Assembly: GCF_025642975.1 (NCBI RefSeq)
Contig: NZ_JANZKJ010000003.1
Span: forward strand, 305,507-369,506
Direction of reading: 5' to 3'
Length of the DNA: 64,000 nucleotides
Source of the DNA: Pseudomonas sp. RIT-PI-S
GTDB lineage: Bacteria; Pseudomonadota; Gammaproteobacteria; Pseudomonadales; Pseudomonadaceae
The notes beneath the pieces were generated by a model. It did no database searches and had not been told where the DNA came from. It saw only the letters and a list, made by a program, of their open reading frames with translations. The position numbers were made by a program, and so were the translations under genes. This document shows, piece after piece, positions 24,953 through 37,600 of this stretch. Each line of letters begins with the position of its first letter. Within the stretch, counting starts at the first letter, position 1.

Positions 24953-26629
24953 TTAACGCAGGCGTGCGTTGCTCCGCTGGCTCAGCCCACCCTGCAGGTA
25001 CGCCAGCAAGGCCGGCAGCGGCATTGGCCGGCTGATCAGAAACCCCTGTACCTGGTCGCAGCCGTAGGCCCGCAACTCGTTAAGTTGCTCGATCGTCTCC
25101 ACGCCCTCGGCCACCACCTGCAAATGCAGGTTGTGCGCAAGGTTGACCATCGCCCGTACCAGTTGCCGGCTTTCGGCGCGATCCTCGATGCCGGCAACGA
25201 AACTGCGGTCGATCTTCAGCAAGGTGATCGGCAGGCTGCTCAGGTGCACGAAGGATGAGAACCCCGTGCCGAAGTCGTCCAGCGAGAAGCGCACCCCCAA
25301 TTGCCCGAGGGCATCCATGGTATGGCGCACCTGATCGTTGCGCCGCATCACTGCGGTTTCGGTCAGCTCGAACTCCAACCAGCTGGCGTCGATCCCGCGC
25401 TCGCTGATCAAGCGGCTGAGGGTGCCGAGCAACTGGCTGTCCTGGAACTGCCGGAACGACAGGTTCACCGCCATGTGCAGCGGCGCGATCCCGGCCTTTT
25501 GCAGCAGCTGCATGTCCTCAAGCGCGCGGGCCAGCACCCAGTAACCCAGGGGCACGATCAGCCCACTCTGTTCGGCCAGCGGCACGAACTCGCTGGGCGC
25601 TAGCAGGCCGCGTTCCGTATGGCGCCAGCGCACCAGCGCTTCGAGGCCGACGATCTTCCCGCCGGGCAGGTCCAGCCTTGGCTGGTAATGCATCTCCAGT
25701 TCATCGCGGCGCAACGCCCGGCGCAGTTCACCTTCAAGGTCGGCCACGCTGCGCGCATGGCGGTTGATGCGTTCGTTGAACACATGGAAAGTGCAGCCTT
25801 GTACGCTCTTGGCCTGGCGCATGGCGATGTGGGCATGCCACATCAGCGGGTCGGGATCGGTTCGTAGGCGCCCGTGGGCAATGCCCAGGCTACAGCCGAT
25901 CAGCAGGCTTTCGCCGTCGACCCAATAAGGTTCGCCCAAAGCCTCGACGATCCGCTCGGCCAGCCGCTCGGCGCGTTGGGAGTCGCGGCGGGTGTCGATG
26001 AGCAAGGCAAATTCATCGCTGCCCAGGCGGGCGAGCCGGTCTCCAGGCTCAAGCTGCGCCTTGAGCCTGGCCACAACCTGGAGGATGAGCCGGTCGCCTG
26101 CCTGATAACCGAGGCAATCGTTAGCATGGCGGAAATTGTCCAGGTCCAGATGGCCCAGCGCCAGGCCTCGCCCGTCGCCGCCCGCCAAGCTGGTGGCGAG
26201 CATCGTCAGGAACCCTTGGCGGTTGGCGATGCCGGTGAGGGTATCCTCCTCTGCCAACCGCTGCAGCGTGCCTTGCAACAGGCTGCGCTCGCGAACGTGG
26301 CGCAGGCAGCGCCGTAGCGCATCGGTGCTGAGCTCTGGCAATACCAGCCAGTCGCTGGCCCCTACCGGCGGCTCCGGAGGTTCGTGCTCCAGCAGCAGCA
26401 CCTGGGGCCAGGCGCAGCGCCCTGCCGGCGGCTGGCAGTCCGGTGTGGCAAGCACCACGAGCAGCCCATCGGCCTCTGCCTGGGGCGCATCCCAGGGCGC
26501 GCTCCATTGAAAGGCTCGCGCCAATGCGCACTGCTCGCCCAACGCGGCGAGGCACTTTCGCAACGCGGCCTCCCAGACATCCTGGTGCGCGAGAAGCAGC
26601 AGCCGCATGGGTTCGATGAGCGTGGACAC
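24953..26629 (-). CDS. GGDEF-EAL protein, probably a c-di-GMP phosphodiesterase
   Basis: A 558-aa protein: an N-terminal ~120-residue receiver-like region lacking clear phospho-acceptor motifs, a GGDEF domain (~125-290) with the signature degraded to GSDEF, and an EAL domain (~300-550) with EALVRW, ELTETA, DDFGTGFSS and EGVET all present. The intact EAL motifs suggest hydrolysis of c-di-GMP; the altered signature and lack of an RxxD inhibitory site suggest the GGDEF part is regulatory. The GTG at 26629 is well supported by AAGGAG 5 nt upstream. Confidence 0.88.
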   Translation of the reverse strand: MSTLIEPMRLLLLAHQDVWEAALRKCLAALGEQCALARAFQWSAPWDAPQAEADGLLVVLATPDCQPPAGRCAWPQVLLLEHEPPEPPVGASDWLVLPELSTDALRRCLRHVRERSLLQGTLQRLAEEDTLTGIANRQGFLTMLATSLAGGDGRGLALGHLDLDNFRHANDCLGYQAGDRLILQVVARLKAQLEPGDRLARLGSDEFALLIDTRRDSQRAERLAERIVEALGEPYWVDGESLLIGCSLGIAHGRLRTDPDPLMWHAHIAMRQAKSVQGCTFHVFNERINRHARSVADLEGELRRALRRDELEMHYQPRLDLPGGKIVGLEALVRWRHTERGLLAPSEFVPLAEQSGLIVPLGYWVLARALEDMQLLQKAGIAPLHMAVNLSFRQFQDSQLLGTLSRLISERGIDASWLEFELTETAVMRRNDQVRHTMDALGQLGVRFSLDDFGTGFSSFVHLSSLPITLLKIDRSFVAGIEDRAESRQLVRAMVNLAHNLHLQVVAEGVETIEQLNELRAYGCDQVQGFLISRPMPLPALLAYLQGGLSQRSNARLR

Positions 26630-26874
26630 GCAAGCTCCTTAAGGGCATGACTAGGCAACAAGCAGGGGGACGCCGAGCGGCGCTAACCGAGGATGATAAT
26701 GATTTACAAGAGCGCGAGCACCATCATCAACGGCATGCTGTACAAGCTAGTAGGCACGTATAACCAAAGTAACAAAATCTACAAAAAAACATAGAGGGTC
26801 GAGAGACGGTCACGGCAGATCACGGCTGGCCTGTTAAAATGCGCGACCTTTTTTCAGCAAGCCCTCTGGAATCT

Positions 26875-29474
<2,600 letters not shown>

Positions 29475-29507
29475 GCACACCAACCGCCGCAAATGCTGTA
29501 GCTCTTG

Positions 29508-29586
29508 GGCGCAGGCGTGGGGGCCGGCCCTCCGGCGGGGCTCGCGAACTGACGTGACGCTAGGTTCGCGGGCTGCCGCCTGCGCC
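29508..29586. repeat. Inverted repeat between convergent xpt and CoA-hydrolase genes
   Basis: GGCGCAGGCG (29508-29517) and CGCCTGCGCC (29577-29586) form 10-bp perfect arms enclosing about 60 nt that contain further GC-rich palindromic pieces. It lies between two convergent genes, the typical site of Pseudomonas REP-like repeats, and may aid termination or mRNA stability. Confidence 0.5.
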
Positions 29587-31481
29587 TACAAGGTCGCCTG
29601 CAGCCCCGCCAGCAGCAGGCGTTGCTCTAGCTGCTCACGCAGGCCGCCGGGGCTGGCCAGGCGCATGCGCTCCAAGTGCTCCGGGTACAGCGAAGGGTCG
29701 GGCGCGTCCAACGCAGCGCGGCCGAGGTCCAGCAGCTCGCTGAGGTGAAACTTGCTCTTGACCCAGTTCATCGCCCGCAGCAGGTCTTTCTCGGTGGCGG
29801 AAAAGTCACTGCCCAAGGGGTATTCGGGGAACAGGTGCGCATGCCGTGTGCGCAGTTCCTCCAGCCACTGCGGAGTGTTGTTGGTGAACCGTGGCGCCAG
29901 GCGGAAATCGCGCGGGAGCTTGCCGGCCAGTTGCGCCTGATCGAGCAAAGCGGGCTGGAAGCGTGAATCGGTGATGTTGAGCAGCGCCTCGATCACTTGG
30001 GCGTCGTTTTTGCCGCGCAAGTCGGCGATACCGTATTCGGTGATCACGATATCGCGCAGGTGGCGTGGCACTGTGCATTGGTTCTGCTCCCACACGATAT
30101 TGGAGCTGACCACCCCGCCGCTTTCCCGCCAGCTGCGCACCAGCAGAATCGAACGAGCGCCTTCCAGCTCCTGACCCTGCACCACGAAATCGAACTGGCC
30201 GCCCACGCCGCTGAGAATTCGGCCATCGGGCAGTTGATCCGAGGCGGCTGCCCCCAGCAGGCTCACGCTTAGCGCGGTATTGATAAACCGCGCGTGCTGG
30301 CGCTGCTCACGCTTGAGCGCCTCGTCGCCGTATAGCCGGTTCACATAACTGATAGCGGTCATGGCGAAGCGCGCTCGCGCCTGTAGGGGTATTTCGCGCA
30401 ACCGTGCGTAGAAGGACTCCGGGCCAAGGAAGAACCCGCCATGCAACACCGCCCCTTCGCTATCGAGCGCTGGCCCCGGCCCTTGCGGCCCGCCGAGCAC
30501 ACGCCGACGCAAGATCCCGGCGTCGGCCAGCACCAGCAAGCCGTTGACGAACATCTCGCTGCAGCCATACAGCCCTTCGGCGAAGGGTTCAACGCCACCT
30601 TCCCGTGTGACCAACGGCGCCCATTGGCGCAGTTGGGCATCCTCGACCAGCGCCCGGTAGCCTGGGTTATCTGCCTGGCGTGCAAGCAGGGCAGCAGTGA
30701 TAGCGTCGCCCAAGGCGCCAATGCCGATTTGCAGAGTGCCGCCGTCGCGCACCAAGGTGCTGGCGTGCAACCCGATGAAATGCTCGCGAGCACCAACCGG
30801 CTGGTTCGGGGTTGAGAACAGACGGCTCTGCTCGGGCGTATCGATCAGCAGGTCGAAACGCTCCCGAGGCAACTCCGCCGCCCCCGGCATGTAGGGCAAC
30901 TGCACATGCACCTGGCCTAGCACGAGTACGGCTTCGCCCTCGGCCCGCCGGCGCTCCAGCAGAGGCAACAGGTCCAGGGTGATATCAGGATTACAGCTGA
31001 GGCTGAGCAGCCCAGGGCGCTGCCGGTCCTCGGCTACCAGTTGAGCAATGAGGTTCAACCCTTGGGCGTTGATGTCCCGAGCGGCATGGCTGTAATTGCT
31101 GCTTGAGTACCCTTGTTGGGCCAGGTGGCTGCCGCCGAGGGCGCCGGGCTGCATGAAAAACTGTTCGACCCGCACGTTAGGCGGCAGGGCATCGGCCGCC
31201 AGGTCCGCGAGAAAATCCAGCTCCGGATAATCGCCATAAACCTGCTCTAGAAACGGCTCGAGGAATCGCCGTTGCAGCCCGTCACCCAAAGGAGGGCGGC
31301 CCAGGCATAGGGCCGTATAGATCGTCAGCTGCCGCTGCGGCAGCCCCTTGATGCGCGCATACAGCGCATTGGCAAACCGGTTAGGCTTGCCCAAGCCGAG
31401 GGGAAGGCCCAATCGGATATGCGCGGGCAAACGTTCCAATACCACATCGACCGCGCCTTCCAGGCTCAGCACATCGGTCAT
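29586..31481 (-). CDS. Acetyl-CoA hydrolase / CoA-transferase family protein
   Basis: A 631-aa protein of the acetyl-CoA hydrolase/transferase family; the bacterial enzymes are usually nearer 430-500 aa, and this is the long form with an N-terminal extension. Recognisable pieces are RLGLPLGLGKPNRFANALY, GIGALGDAITAAL, GVGGQFDFVVQG and VVITEYGIADLRGK, the last three being conserved in the C-terminal CoA-transferase domain. It moves or hydrolyses CoA from acyl-CoA. The start at 31481 (MTDVLSLEGAVD) is preferred to a frame 17 codons longer. It lies downstream of the XRE-cupin regulator on the same strand. Confidence 0.83.
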   Translation of the reverse strand: MTDVLSLEGAVDVVLERLPAHIRLGLPLGLGKPNRFANALYARIKGLPQRQLTIYTALCLGRPPLGDGLQRRFLEPFLEQVYGDYPELDFLADLAADALPPNVRVEQFFMQPGALGGSHLAQQGYSSSNYSHAARDINAQGLNLIAQLVAEDRQRPGLLSLSCNPDITLDLLPLLERRRAEGEAVLVLGQVHVQLPYMPGAAELPRERFDLLIDTPEQSRLFSTPNQPVGAREHFIGLHASTLVRDGGTLQIGIGALGDAITAALLARQADNPGYRALVEDAQLRQWAPLVTREGGVEPFAEGLYGCSEMFVNGLLVLADAGILRRRVLGGPQGPGPALDSEGAVLHGGFFLGPESFYARLREIPLQARARFAMTAISYVNRLYGDEALKREQRQHARFINTALSVSLLGAAASDQLPDGRILSGVGGQFDFVVQGQELEGARSILLVRSWRESGGVVSSNIVWEQNQCTVPRHLRDIVITEYGIADLRGKNDAQVIEALLNITDSRFQPALLDQAQLAGKLPRDFRLAPRFTNNTPQWLEELRTRHAHLFPEYPLGSDFSATEKDLLRAMNWVKSKFHLSELLDLGRAALDAPDPSLYPEHLERMRLASPGGLREQLEQRLLLAGLQATL

Positions 31482-31684
31482 TACAACCCCCGTTTCGGAT
31501 GCTCTGCTGACTAGACCCCTGGGCGACGACAAATGTTCGGTGGCATGGCGACGGCACGCGGTGGCAGGGCCCTACCTGCAGGAGCTGGGGGGCCGGCCAT
31601 CTGCCTACAGCCCGCGAACCAGGCCTGACCGGCCCGCGGGATTCGCCCAGCGCCTACACGCTTTGCGACCCGCCGAGCCCAGGC

Positions 31685-32233
31685 TTAGAAGTTCGCCGGC
31701 GTAGCTGCGCTGATCAATCGCGCGGGGGTGTCGAAAGGGTTGCGGAAGCGATGCGGGCGGGTGCTTTCGAAGTAATAGCTGTCGCCGGCTTCGAGCACGA
31801 AGGTTTCCAGGCCCACCACGAGTTCTAACCGACCCTCGATAAGGATGCCGGTTTCCTCACCGTCATGAGTGAGCATTTCTTCGCCGGTATCGGCGCCTGG
31901 GGGATAGATCTCGGTCAAGAAGGCGATCGCTCGGCTGACATGCCCGCGGCCGACCAGTTTCATGGTCACCTCGCCGTCGGAAATGTCGATCAGCTCGTTC
32001 GCTTTGTAGACGATTTGCGCCGTGCTTTCCGGCGCCAGTTCCTCGGAGAAGAATTCCACCATGGACATGGGTATCCCGCTCAGCACCTTGCGCAGGGAGC
32101 TGATCGAAGGGCTTACGCTGTTTTTCTCGATCATCGAGATGGTGCTGTTGGTCACCCCCGCGCGTTTGGCCAGCTCACGCTGAGACAGGCCCTTGAGCTT
32201 GCGGATGGCTTGCAATCGTTCACCGACGTCCAA
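31685..32233 (-). CDS. XRE-cupin transcriptional regulator (PuuR-like)
   Basis: A 182-aa protein with an N-terminal HTH_3 domain (ERLQAIRKLKGLSQRELAKR, SMIEKNSVSPS) and a C-terminal cupin_2 domain (EEMLTHDGEETGILIEGRLE, DSYYFESTRPHRFRN). Such regulators sense small amines or amino acids; PuuR controls putrescine degradation. It sits just downstream of dadX and upstream of the CoA hydrolase. The PuuB-like oxidase and kauB also lie in this window, so a polyamine role is plausible but unproven. Confidence 0.88.
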   Translation of the reverse strand: MDVGERLQAIRKLKGLSQRELAKRAGVTNSTISMIEKNSVSPSISSLRKVLSGIPMSMVEFFSEELAPESTAQIVYKANELIDISDGEVTMKLVGRGHVSRAIAFLTEIYPPGADTGEEMLTHDGEETGILIEGRLELVVGLETFVLEAGDSYYFESTRPHRFRNPFDTPARLISAATPANF

Positions 32234-32325
32234 TGGTGGAGTCCTCCTGGGGCAGCTGCTGGAAATAACGAACGGTATGATGGCAACAGCGTTCAGTATT
32301 TACAACAGCCGCACCCGCCGGAGGG

Positions 32326-33396
32326 TTATTCAGTGTAGTGGCGCGGCACTCGCTTGAGGTTGCAGAACAGCTGGTAAGGAATGCTCTGCGCCAGGCTCGC
32401 CACATCACTGGCCAGCACGTTCTGGCCCCATAGCTCGACGGGGCTCCCGAGGTTGGCTTCGGGCACGTCGGTCAGGTCGATGCACAGCATGTCCATGGAC
32501 ACCCGCCCGACCAGGCGGCTGCGCTTGCCGGCTACCATCACCGGCGTCCCGGTGGGTGCATGCCGGGGGTAGCCGTCCGCATAACCCATGGCGACCACGC
32601 CAATCCGCATCGGGCGGTCAGTCATGAATTTCTGCCCATACCCCACGGGTTCCCCTGCGGGAAGCTCGCGAACGCTGATCACCCGGGATTCAAGCGTCAT
32701 CACCGGTTGTAACCGCTCCGCCTGTGGGTGCGGTTGTTCGAAGGGGCTCGCGCCGTAGAGCATGATGCCCGGGCGTACCCAGTCGCTGGGCACCTGGGGC
32801 CAGCCCAGCACTGCCGGTGAGTTGCGCAGGCTGACCTCAGCGCTCAAGCCTTGGCAGGTAGAGGTGAACTGCGCTACTTGCTCACTGCTGCGGGGGTTAT
32901 CCAGCTCATCGGCGCTGGAGAAGTGGCTCATCAGCACCACCTTCGCCACTTTGCCGCTCGCCAGCAGGCGTTGATAAGCCTGGGCGTAGTCGGCCGGGTG
33001 AACGCCAACCCGGTGCATGCCCGAGTCCATTTTCAGCCACACCGTAAGCGGCGCAGCCAGCCTGGCCTGTTCGATGGCCTCGACCTGCCACAGCGAATGC
33101 GCCACGCACCAGAGGTTATGCTCGACGATCAGCGCCAGCTCTGCCGCCTCGAAGAACCCTTCGAGCAACAGGATCGGCGCCTGAATGCCCGCTTCGCGCA
33201 GCTCCAGCGCCTCCTCGATGCAGGCGACAGCGAACCCATCGGCCACCTCGGCCAAGGCATTGGCACAGCGCACGGCACCATGGCCATAGGCGTCGGCCTT
33301 GATCACGGCCAACGCGCGGGCGCCGGTCAGCTCTTGGGCAAGGCGGTAGTTGTCACGCAGGGCTTGCAAATCGATGACGGCACGAGCGGGGCGCAT
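32326..33396 (-). CDS. dadX: Alanine racemase, catabolic (DadX/Alr)
   Basis: A 356-aa PLP-dependent racemase with the cofactor Lys in [10 protein letters not shown] (near residue 33), the [10 protein letters not shown] core and the second catalytic Tyr in VGYGQKF. It interconverts L- and D-alanine. Placed last in dadA-ridA-dadX, it supplies D-alanine for DadA, so the catabolic name is used. The ATG at 33396 is chosen to match the family start [13 protein letters not shown]. Confidence 0.92.
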   Translation of the reverse strand: MRPARAVIDLQALRDNYRLAQELTGARALAVIKADAYGHGAVRCANALAEVADGFAVACIEEALELREAGIQAPILLLEGFFEAAELALIVEHNLWCVAHSLWQVEAIEQARLAAPLTVWLKMDSGMHRVGVHPADYAQAYQRLLASGKVAKVVLMSHFSSADELDNPRSSEQVAQFTSTCQGLSAEVSLRNSPAVLGWPQVPSDWVRPGIMLYGASPFEQPHPQAERLQPVMTLESRVISVRELPAGEPVGYGQKFMTDRPMRIGVVAMGYADGYPRHAPTGTPVMVAGKRSRLVGRVSMDMLCIDLTDVPEANLGSPVELWGQNVLASDVASLAQSIPYQLFCNLKRVPRHYTE

Positions 33397-33471
33397 GAAA
33401 GTGCTCTTCAAGTTGAAATGCGGGCGAAAAAAACCCGGCTGCCGTAAGCGGCGCGCCGGGCGAGGAATCGT

Positions 33472-33825
33472 TTACTTCAGGGCAGCGGTGACCGACAGCT
33501 CCACCAGAATCTCCGGCTCGCACAGCTTGGCCTCGACGGTGGCCCGGGCGGGCGCGACGCCCTTGGGCAACCATTGATCCCAAACAGCGTTCATGCCTTC
33601 GAAATGCGCGTCGATGTCTTTCAGGTAAATGGTTACCGACAGCACGTGCTCTTTGCTCGAACCGGCCAGGTCCAGCAAGCGCTCGATGTTAGCCAGGGTT
33701 TCGCGAGTTTGCTGCTCGATACCGGCGGCCATGTCGTCGCCGACTTGACCGGCCAGATACACCACCCCGTTATGGGTAACGATCTGGCTCATGCGTTCAT
33801 TGGTGAGCTGGCGCTGGATTGCCAT
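33472..33825 (-). CDS. RidA/YjgF-family imine deaminase in the dad operon
   Basis: A 117-aa protein of the RidA family. The conserved Arg-containing ARATVEAKL and the terminal Glu in ILVELSVTA are present, so imine-deaminase chemistry is plausible. The start at 33825 ([13 protein letters not shown]) has GGAG upstream. The first 29 nt overlap the end of dadA, implying translational coupling. DadA produces 2-iminopropanoate, which RidA proteins hydrolyse to pyruvate and ammonia, giving a direct functional link. Confidence 0.86.
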   Translation of the reverse strand: MAIQRQLTNERMSQIVTHNGVVYLAGQVGDDMAAGIEQQTRETLANIERLLDLAGSSKEHVLSVTIYLKDIDAHFEGMNAVWDQWLPKGVAPARATVEAKLCEPEILVELSVTAALK

Positions 33826-35098
33826 GCCTGGAGTTCTCCTGGTGATTGCCGTAGCGGGAAATGTCGAGGCCCTGGGCACTGATTTGCGGCTTCTTGCGCG
33901 CCATCAGGTCCGCGAGCAGGCGACCGGAGCCGCAAGCCATGGTCCAGCCGAGGGTGCCGTGGCCGGTATTGAGGAACAGGTTGCGCAGCGCAGTGGCACC
34001 GACGATAGGCGTGCCATCCGGCGTGGTTGGGCGCAAACCGGTCCAGAAGCTGGCTCGGGCGAGGTCGCCGCCGCGAGGATAAAGATCATTGACGATCATC
34101 TCCAGCGTTTCACGGCGGCGCGGGTTCAGCGACAAGTCGAAGCCCGCGATCTCGGCCATGCCGCCAACGCGAATACGGTCGTCGAAGCGGGTGATCGCAA
34201 CTTTGTAGGTTTCATCGAGGATGGTCGACACCGGCGCCATGGCGGCATCGGTGATCGGCACGGTCAGCGAGTAACCCTTGAGCGGGTATACCGGTGCCTT
34301 GATGCCAAGCGGCTTGAGCAGTGCCGGCGAGTAACTGCCGAGGGCGAGCACATAGCGGTCGGCGGTTTCCAGCTTGCCATCGATGTACACACCATTGATG
34401 CGGTCACCGGCGAAGTCCAGCCGCTCGATGTTCTGCCCGAAGCGGAACTCCACCCCCAGGTCCCGCGCCATCTCGGCCAGGCGGGTGGTGAACATCTGGC
34501 AGTCGCCAGTCTGGTCGTTAGGCAGACGCAAGGCGCCCACCAGGAGGTCGCCGGTCGCGGCCAGCGCCGGCTCTACCCTGGCGATACCGGCTCGGTCGAG
34601 CACTTCGTACGGCACGCCGGACTGCTCCAGCACGGAGATATCCTTGGCGGCGTTGTCCAGCTGCTCTTGGGTCCGGAACACCTGGGTGGTGCCCAGGGTA
34701 CGGCCTTCGTAGGCGATGCCGGTTTCGGCGCGCAACTCGTCCAGGCAGTCCCGGCTGTACTCGCTCAGCCGCACCATGCGCTCTTTGTTGATGGCGTAAC
34801 GGCTGGCGGTGCAGTTGCGCAGCATCTGCGCCATCCACAGGTACTGGTCCAGGCTGCCAGTGGCTTTGATCGCCAACGGGGCATGACGCTGCGCCAGCCA
34901 CTTCAAGGCTTTGAGCGGAACGCCCGGGGCAGCCCAGGGCGATGCATAGCCGGGCGACACTTGGCCAGCGTTGGCGAAACTGGTTTCCATGGCGACCGCC
35001 GGCTGGCGATCGACGACTACCACTTCGAACCCTTGGCGGGCGAGGTAATACGCGGTGGTGGTACCGATTACCCCGCTCCCCAAAACCAGGACTCGCAT
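33797..35098 (-). CDS. dadA: D-amino acid dehydrogenase DadA, small subunit
   Basis: A 433-aa FAD protein: dinucleotide fold [20 protein letters not shown] at the N-terminus, then the family motifs [15 protein letters not shown] and a C-terminal [16 protein letters not shown]. It oxidises D-alanine and other D-amino acids to the imino acid, passing electrons to quinone at the inner membrane. AAGGGG lies upstream of the ATG at 35098. It leads the dadA-ridA-dadX operon and is divergent from lrp. Confidence 0.94.
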   Translation of the reverse strand: MRVLVLGSGVIGTTTAYYLARQGFEVVVVDRQPAVAMETSFANAGQVSPGYASPWAAPGVPLKALKWLAQRHAPLAIKATGSLDQYLWMAQMLRNCTASRYAINKERMVRLSEYSRDCLDELRAETGIAYEGRTLGTTQVFRTQEQLDNAAKDISVLEQSGVPYEVLDRAGIARVEPALAATGDLLVGALRLPNDQTGDCQMFTTRLAEMARDLGVEFRFGQNIERLDFAGDRINGVYIDGKLETADRYVLALGSYSPALLKPLGIKAPVYPLKGYSLTVPITDAAMAPVSTILDETYKVAITRFDDRIRVGGMAEIAGFDLSLNPRRRETLEMIVNDLYPRGGDLARASFWTGLRPTTPDGTPIVGATALRNLFLNTGHGTLGWTMACGSGRLLADLMARKKPQISAQGLDISRYGNHQENSRHGNPAPAHQ

Positions 35099-35251
35099 GT
35101 TCAACCCCTTGACGCGGCTAGCCCGCAGTTCGAATGTGTATGGCGAAATGGCGGCAGTATAGGGATTCGAAACCAGTGCTTTTCACTGTATGTAAGGCTA
35201 TATTTGGAGAGAATTCTCGGCAGTAATGGCTTTTTCGGAGGGGCATCGCCT

Positions 35252-35740
35252 ATGCGCACCCAACATCAGACCAAACGCGAACTCGACAGGATCGACCGCA
35301 ATATCTTGCGCCTGCTGCAGGCGGATGGGCGTCTGTCGTTCACCGAACTGGGCGAGAAGGTCGGCCTCTCCACCACGCCCTGCACCGAGCGGGTGCGCCG
35401 CCTGGAGCGCGAAGGAATCATCATGGGCTACTACGCCCGGCTCAACCCGCAACACCTCAAGGGTAGCCTGCTGGTGTTCGTGGAGATCAGCCTGGACTAC
35501 AAATCTGGCGATACCTTCGAAGAGTTCCGCCGAGCGGTACTAAAGCTACCCCATGTGCTGGAGTGCCACCTGGTATCGGGGGATTTTGACTACCTAGTGA
35601 AAGCACGTATTTCGGAGATGGCGTCTTACCGCAAGCTGCTGGGCGACATCCTGCTCAAGCTCCCTCATGTCCGAGAATCCAAGAGCTATATCGTGATGGA
35701 GGAGGTAAAGGAGAGCCTGACCCTGCCGGTGCCTGATTGA
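35252..35740 (+). CDS. lrp: Leucine-responsive regulatory protein (Lrp/DadR-like)
   Basis: A 162-aa AsnC/Lrp-family regulator: HTH at 14-60 (DRIDRNILRLLQADGRLSFT, LSTTPCTERVRRL) and RAM ligand-binding domain with GDFDYLVKARI. Divergent from dadA across a 153-nt gap, it is expected to activate dadA in response to alanine, as DadR does. The start at 35252 gives the family length; GGAGG lies about 11 nt upstream, a rather long spacer. Confidence 0.9.
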   Translation: MRTQHQTKRELDRIDRNILRLLQADGRLSFTELGEKVGLSTTPCTERVRRLEREGIIMGYYARLNPQHLKGSLLVFVEISLDYKSGDTFEEFRRAVLKLPHVLECHLVSGDFDYLVKARISEMASYRKLLGDILLKLPHVRESKSYIVMEEVKESLTLPVPD

Positions 35741-35813
35741 GGCGAGCGCTCCCTATAAAGGCCGAACACTGTTAAATTTACCTAACACACCCCACGATAT
35801 CGCAGGACGTTTT

Positions 35814-37133
35814 ATGGTCGCCGCGGCCCGGCATTATCCCCAGTTTGATTCACAGCCCGCCTCCTACTACGAGGCCAGCTGTGTACGCCGCCCGGAGTAT
35901 TCATCGCTACGGGGCCCGGTCAAGGTGGATGTATGCATCGTTGGCGGCGGCTTCAGCGGCTTGAATACGGCTATCGAACTGGCCGAACGTGGGCTGAGCG
36001 TTGCCCTGCTGGAGGCGCGCACCATGGGTTGGGGTGCCTCTGGGCGCAACGGCGGCCAGTTGATCCGCGGCGTTGGCCACGATGTAGAACAGTTTGAGCC
36101 GGTCATCGGCCACGACGGAGTGCGCCAGCTCAAGCGGATGGGCCTGGAGGCCGTGGAAATCGTTCGCCAGCGGATCGAGAAATACAGCCTGGCGTGCGAC
36201 CTCACCTGGGGCTATTGCGACCTGGCCAACAAGCCGGGCCAATTCGAAGCCTTCGCCGAAGAGATCGCCGAGTTGCGCGGCTTGGGATATCGCCATGCGA
36301 TGGAACTGATCACCCCCGAGCAGTTGCCCACGGTCATTGCCTCCGATCGCTACGCTGGGGGTTTGGTGGACATGGGCTCAGGCCATCTGCATCCCCTGAA
36401 CCTCGCCTTGGGCGAAGCGGCGGTAGCCGCGCAGCTGGGCGCGCAGCTGTTCGAACACTCGCCAGTAACCCGTATCGACTATGGCCAACGGGTGAAAGTC
36501 CACACCCTGGAAGGCTCCGTGGACGCAGCTACGCTGGTGCTGGCCTGCAATGCCTACCTCAATGACCTGAACCCCGAACTGGGAGGCAAGGTGCTGCCTG
36601 CCGGCAGCTATATCATCGCCACCGAACCGCTCTCCGAGGCGCGAGCACTCGGGCTGTTGCCGCGCAATCTGGCGATGTGCGACCAACGCGTGACGGTGGA
36701 CTATTTCCGGTTGTCGGCCGACCGCCGCCTACTGTTCGGCGGCGCCTGCCATTATTCCGGCCGCGACCCGCGCGACATTGCCGCGTACATGCGGCCCAAG
36801 ATGCTCAAGGTTTTCCCGCAATTGCAGAACGCGCGCATCGAGTTCCAGTGGGCTGGGATGATCGGCATAGGCGCCAACCGCCTGCCGCAGATCGGCCGGC
36901 TCGCCAGCCACCCCAACGTGTTTTATGCCCAGGCCTATGCCGGCCACGGCCTGAATGCCACTCACCTGGCGGCAAAGCTGCTGGGCGAAGCCATTGCCGG
37001 CCAAGTGGGTGGCGGCTTCGAGCTCTTTGCCAAGGTGCCTCACATGACCTTCCCCGGCGGCAAACACCTGCGCTCGCCGTTGCTGGCCATGGGCATGCTC
37101 TGGCATCGCCTCAAGGAGCTTTTGCCGTTGTAG
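35814..37133 (+). CDS. FAD-dependent oxidoreductase, PuuB-like (gamma-glutamylputrescine oxidase family)
   Basis: A 439-aa DAO-family flavoprotein: N-terminal HYPQFDSQPASYYEASC typical of PuuB-like oxidases, then VCIVGGGFSGLNTAIELAER (~39-58) and WGASGRNGGQLI (FAD binding), and a C-terminal YAGHGLNATHLAAKL motif. PuuB oxidises gamma-glutamylputrescine to the aldehyde. The kauB aldehyde dehydrogenase in this same cluster would act next. The downstream DUF1127 gene converges on it. The exact amine substrate is not determined. Confidence 0.84.
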   Translation: MVAAARHYPQFDSQPASYYEASCVRRPEYSSLRGPVKVDVCIVGGGFSGLNTAIELAERGLSVALLEARTMGWGASGRNGGQLIRGVGHDVEQFEPVIGHDGVRQLKRMGLEAVEIVRQRIEKYSLACDLTWGYCDLANKPGQFEAFAEEIAELRGLGYRHAMELITPEQLPTVIASDRYAGGLVDMGSGHLHPLNLALGEAAVAAQLGAQLFEHSPVTRIDYGQRVKVHTLEGSVDAATLVLACNAYLNDLNPELGGKVLPAGSYIIATEPLSEARALGLLPRNLAMCDQRVTVDYFRLSADRRLLFGGACHYSGRDPRDIAAYMRPKMLKVFPQLQNARIEFQWAGMIGIGANRLPQIGRLASHPNVFYAQAYAGHGLNATHLAAKLLGEAIAGQVGGGFELFAKVPHMTFPGGKHLRSPLLAMGMLWHRLKELLPL

Positions 37134-37186
37134 GAAGCGGGTGCCAGCCCGCGAGCCGCAGTGTGTTCGCGCCTGCAGTGCTCGGC

Positions 37187-37426
37187 CTACACCCGCCAGA
37201 AAGGCTTTAGCCCTTCCTCGCGCTGCTGCTGCGGGGTCAGCCCGATGTCTGCGAGCTGGTCGGCGTCGAGCTCGAGCAGCTGCCGCCGGGTAGCCCAGCG
37301 GTGACGCAACAATGCCCAGTGGCTCAACCCAGAAGGCGGGGCTTTGGCTGGCGCAGTTACATCTACGCCATGCATGTTCAGATCCTGTGGTTTCAAAAAC
37401 AGCCGGACATCAGTGAAGCCGTTCAT
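37187..37426 (-). CDS. DUF1127 small protein
   Basis: A 79-aa protein whose last ~45 residues carry the DUF1127/YjiS motif: RRQLLELDADQLADIGLTPQ then EGLKPFWR. These short Arg-rich proteins bind RNA or act in stress physiology in some bacteria; function here unknown. It is divergent from the MocR-type gene, sharing a 174-nt gap with possible operators. Confidence 0.82.
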   Translation of the reverse strand: MNGFTDVRLFLKPQDLNMHGVDVTAPAKAPPSGLSHWALLRHRWATRRQLLELDADQLADIGLTPQQQREEGLKPFWRV

Positions 37427-37484
37427 GGCGTACCTCCTCGCTTAGCACCTAGGTACACAGGATGCAGCGGCTCGCCATCACATT

Positions 37485-37565
37485 ACAGATTCAAAAATCA
37501 CTTATCTTTTTCATACAGATGGCCTTTAAAGCACACTGACTGCTATATTTTGAGCCAATCTGTAT
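37485..37565. promoter_or_regulatory. Candidate MocR operator half-sites (ACAGAT)
   Basis: ACAGAT occurs at 37485-37490 and ATACAGAT at 37513-37520, with the exact inverse ATCTGTAT at 37558-37565. The perfect 8-bp pair is separated by 37 nt, and the third copy lies 22 nt further out. MocR/GabR regulators bind spaced repeats in the promoter of their own gene, so this could be the autoregulatory and divergent operator. Confidence 0.5.
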
Positions 37566-37600
37566 CGTTCCTGCTTCTGCCAGCGCTGGGGAGTATGCCA

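Noticed and set aside
33791..35251. Plus-strand open frame continuous with lrp (would give a 649-aa protein)
   Set aside because: Upstream of 35252 it is antisense to dadA and ridA; only the last 162 codons have Lrp homology and a family start.
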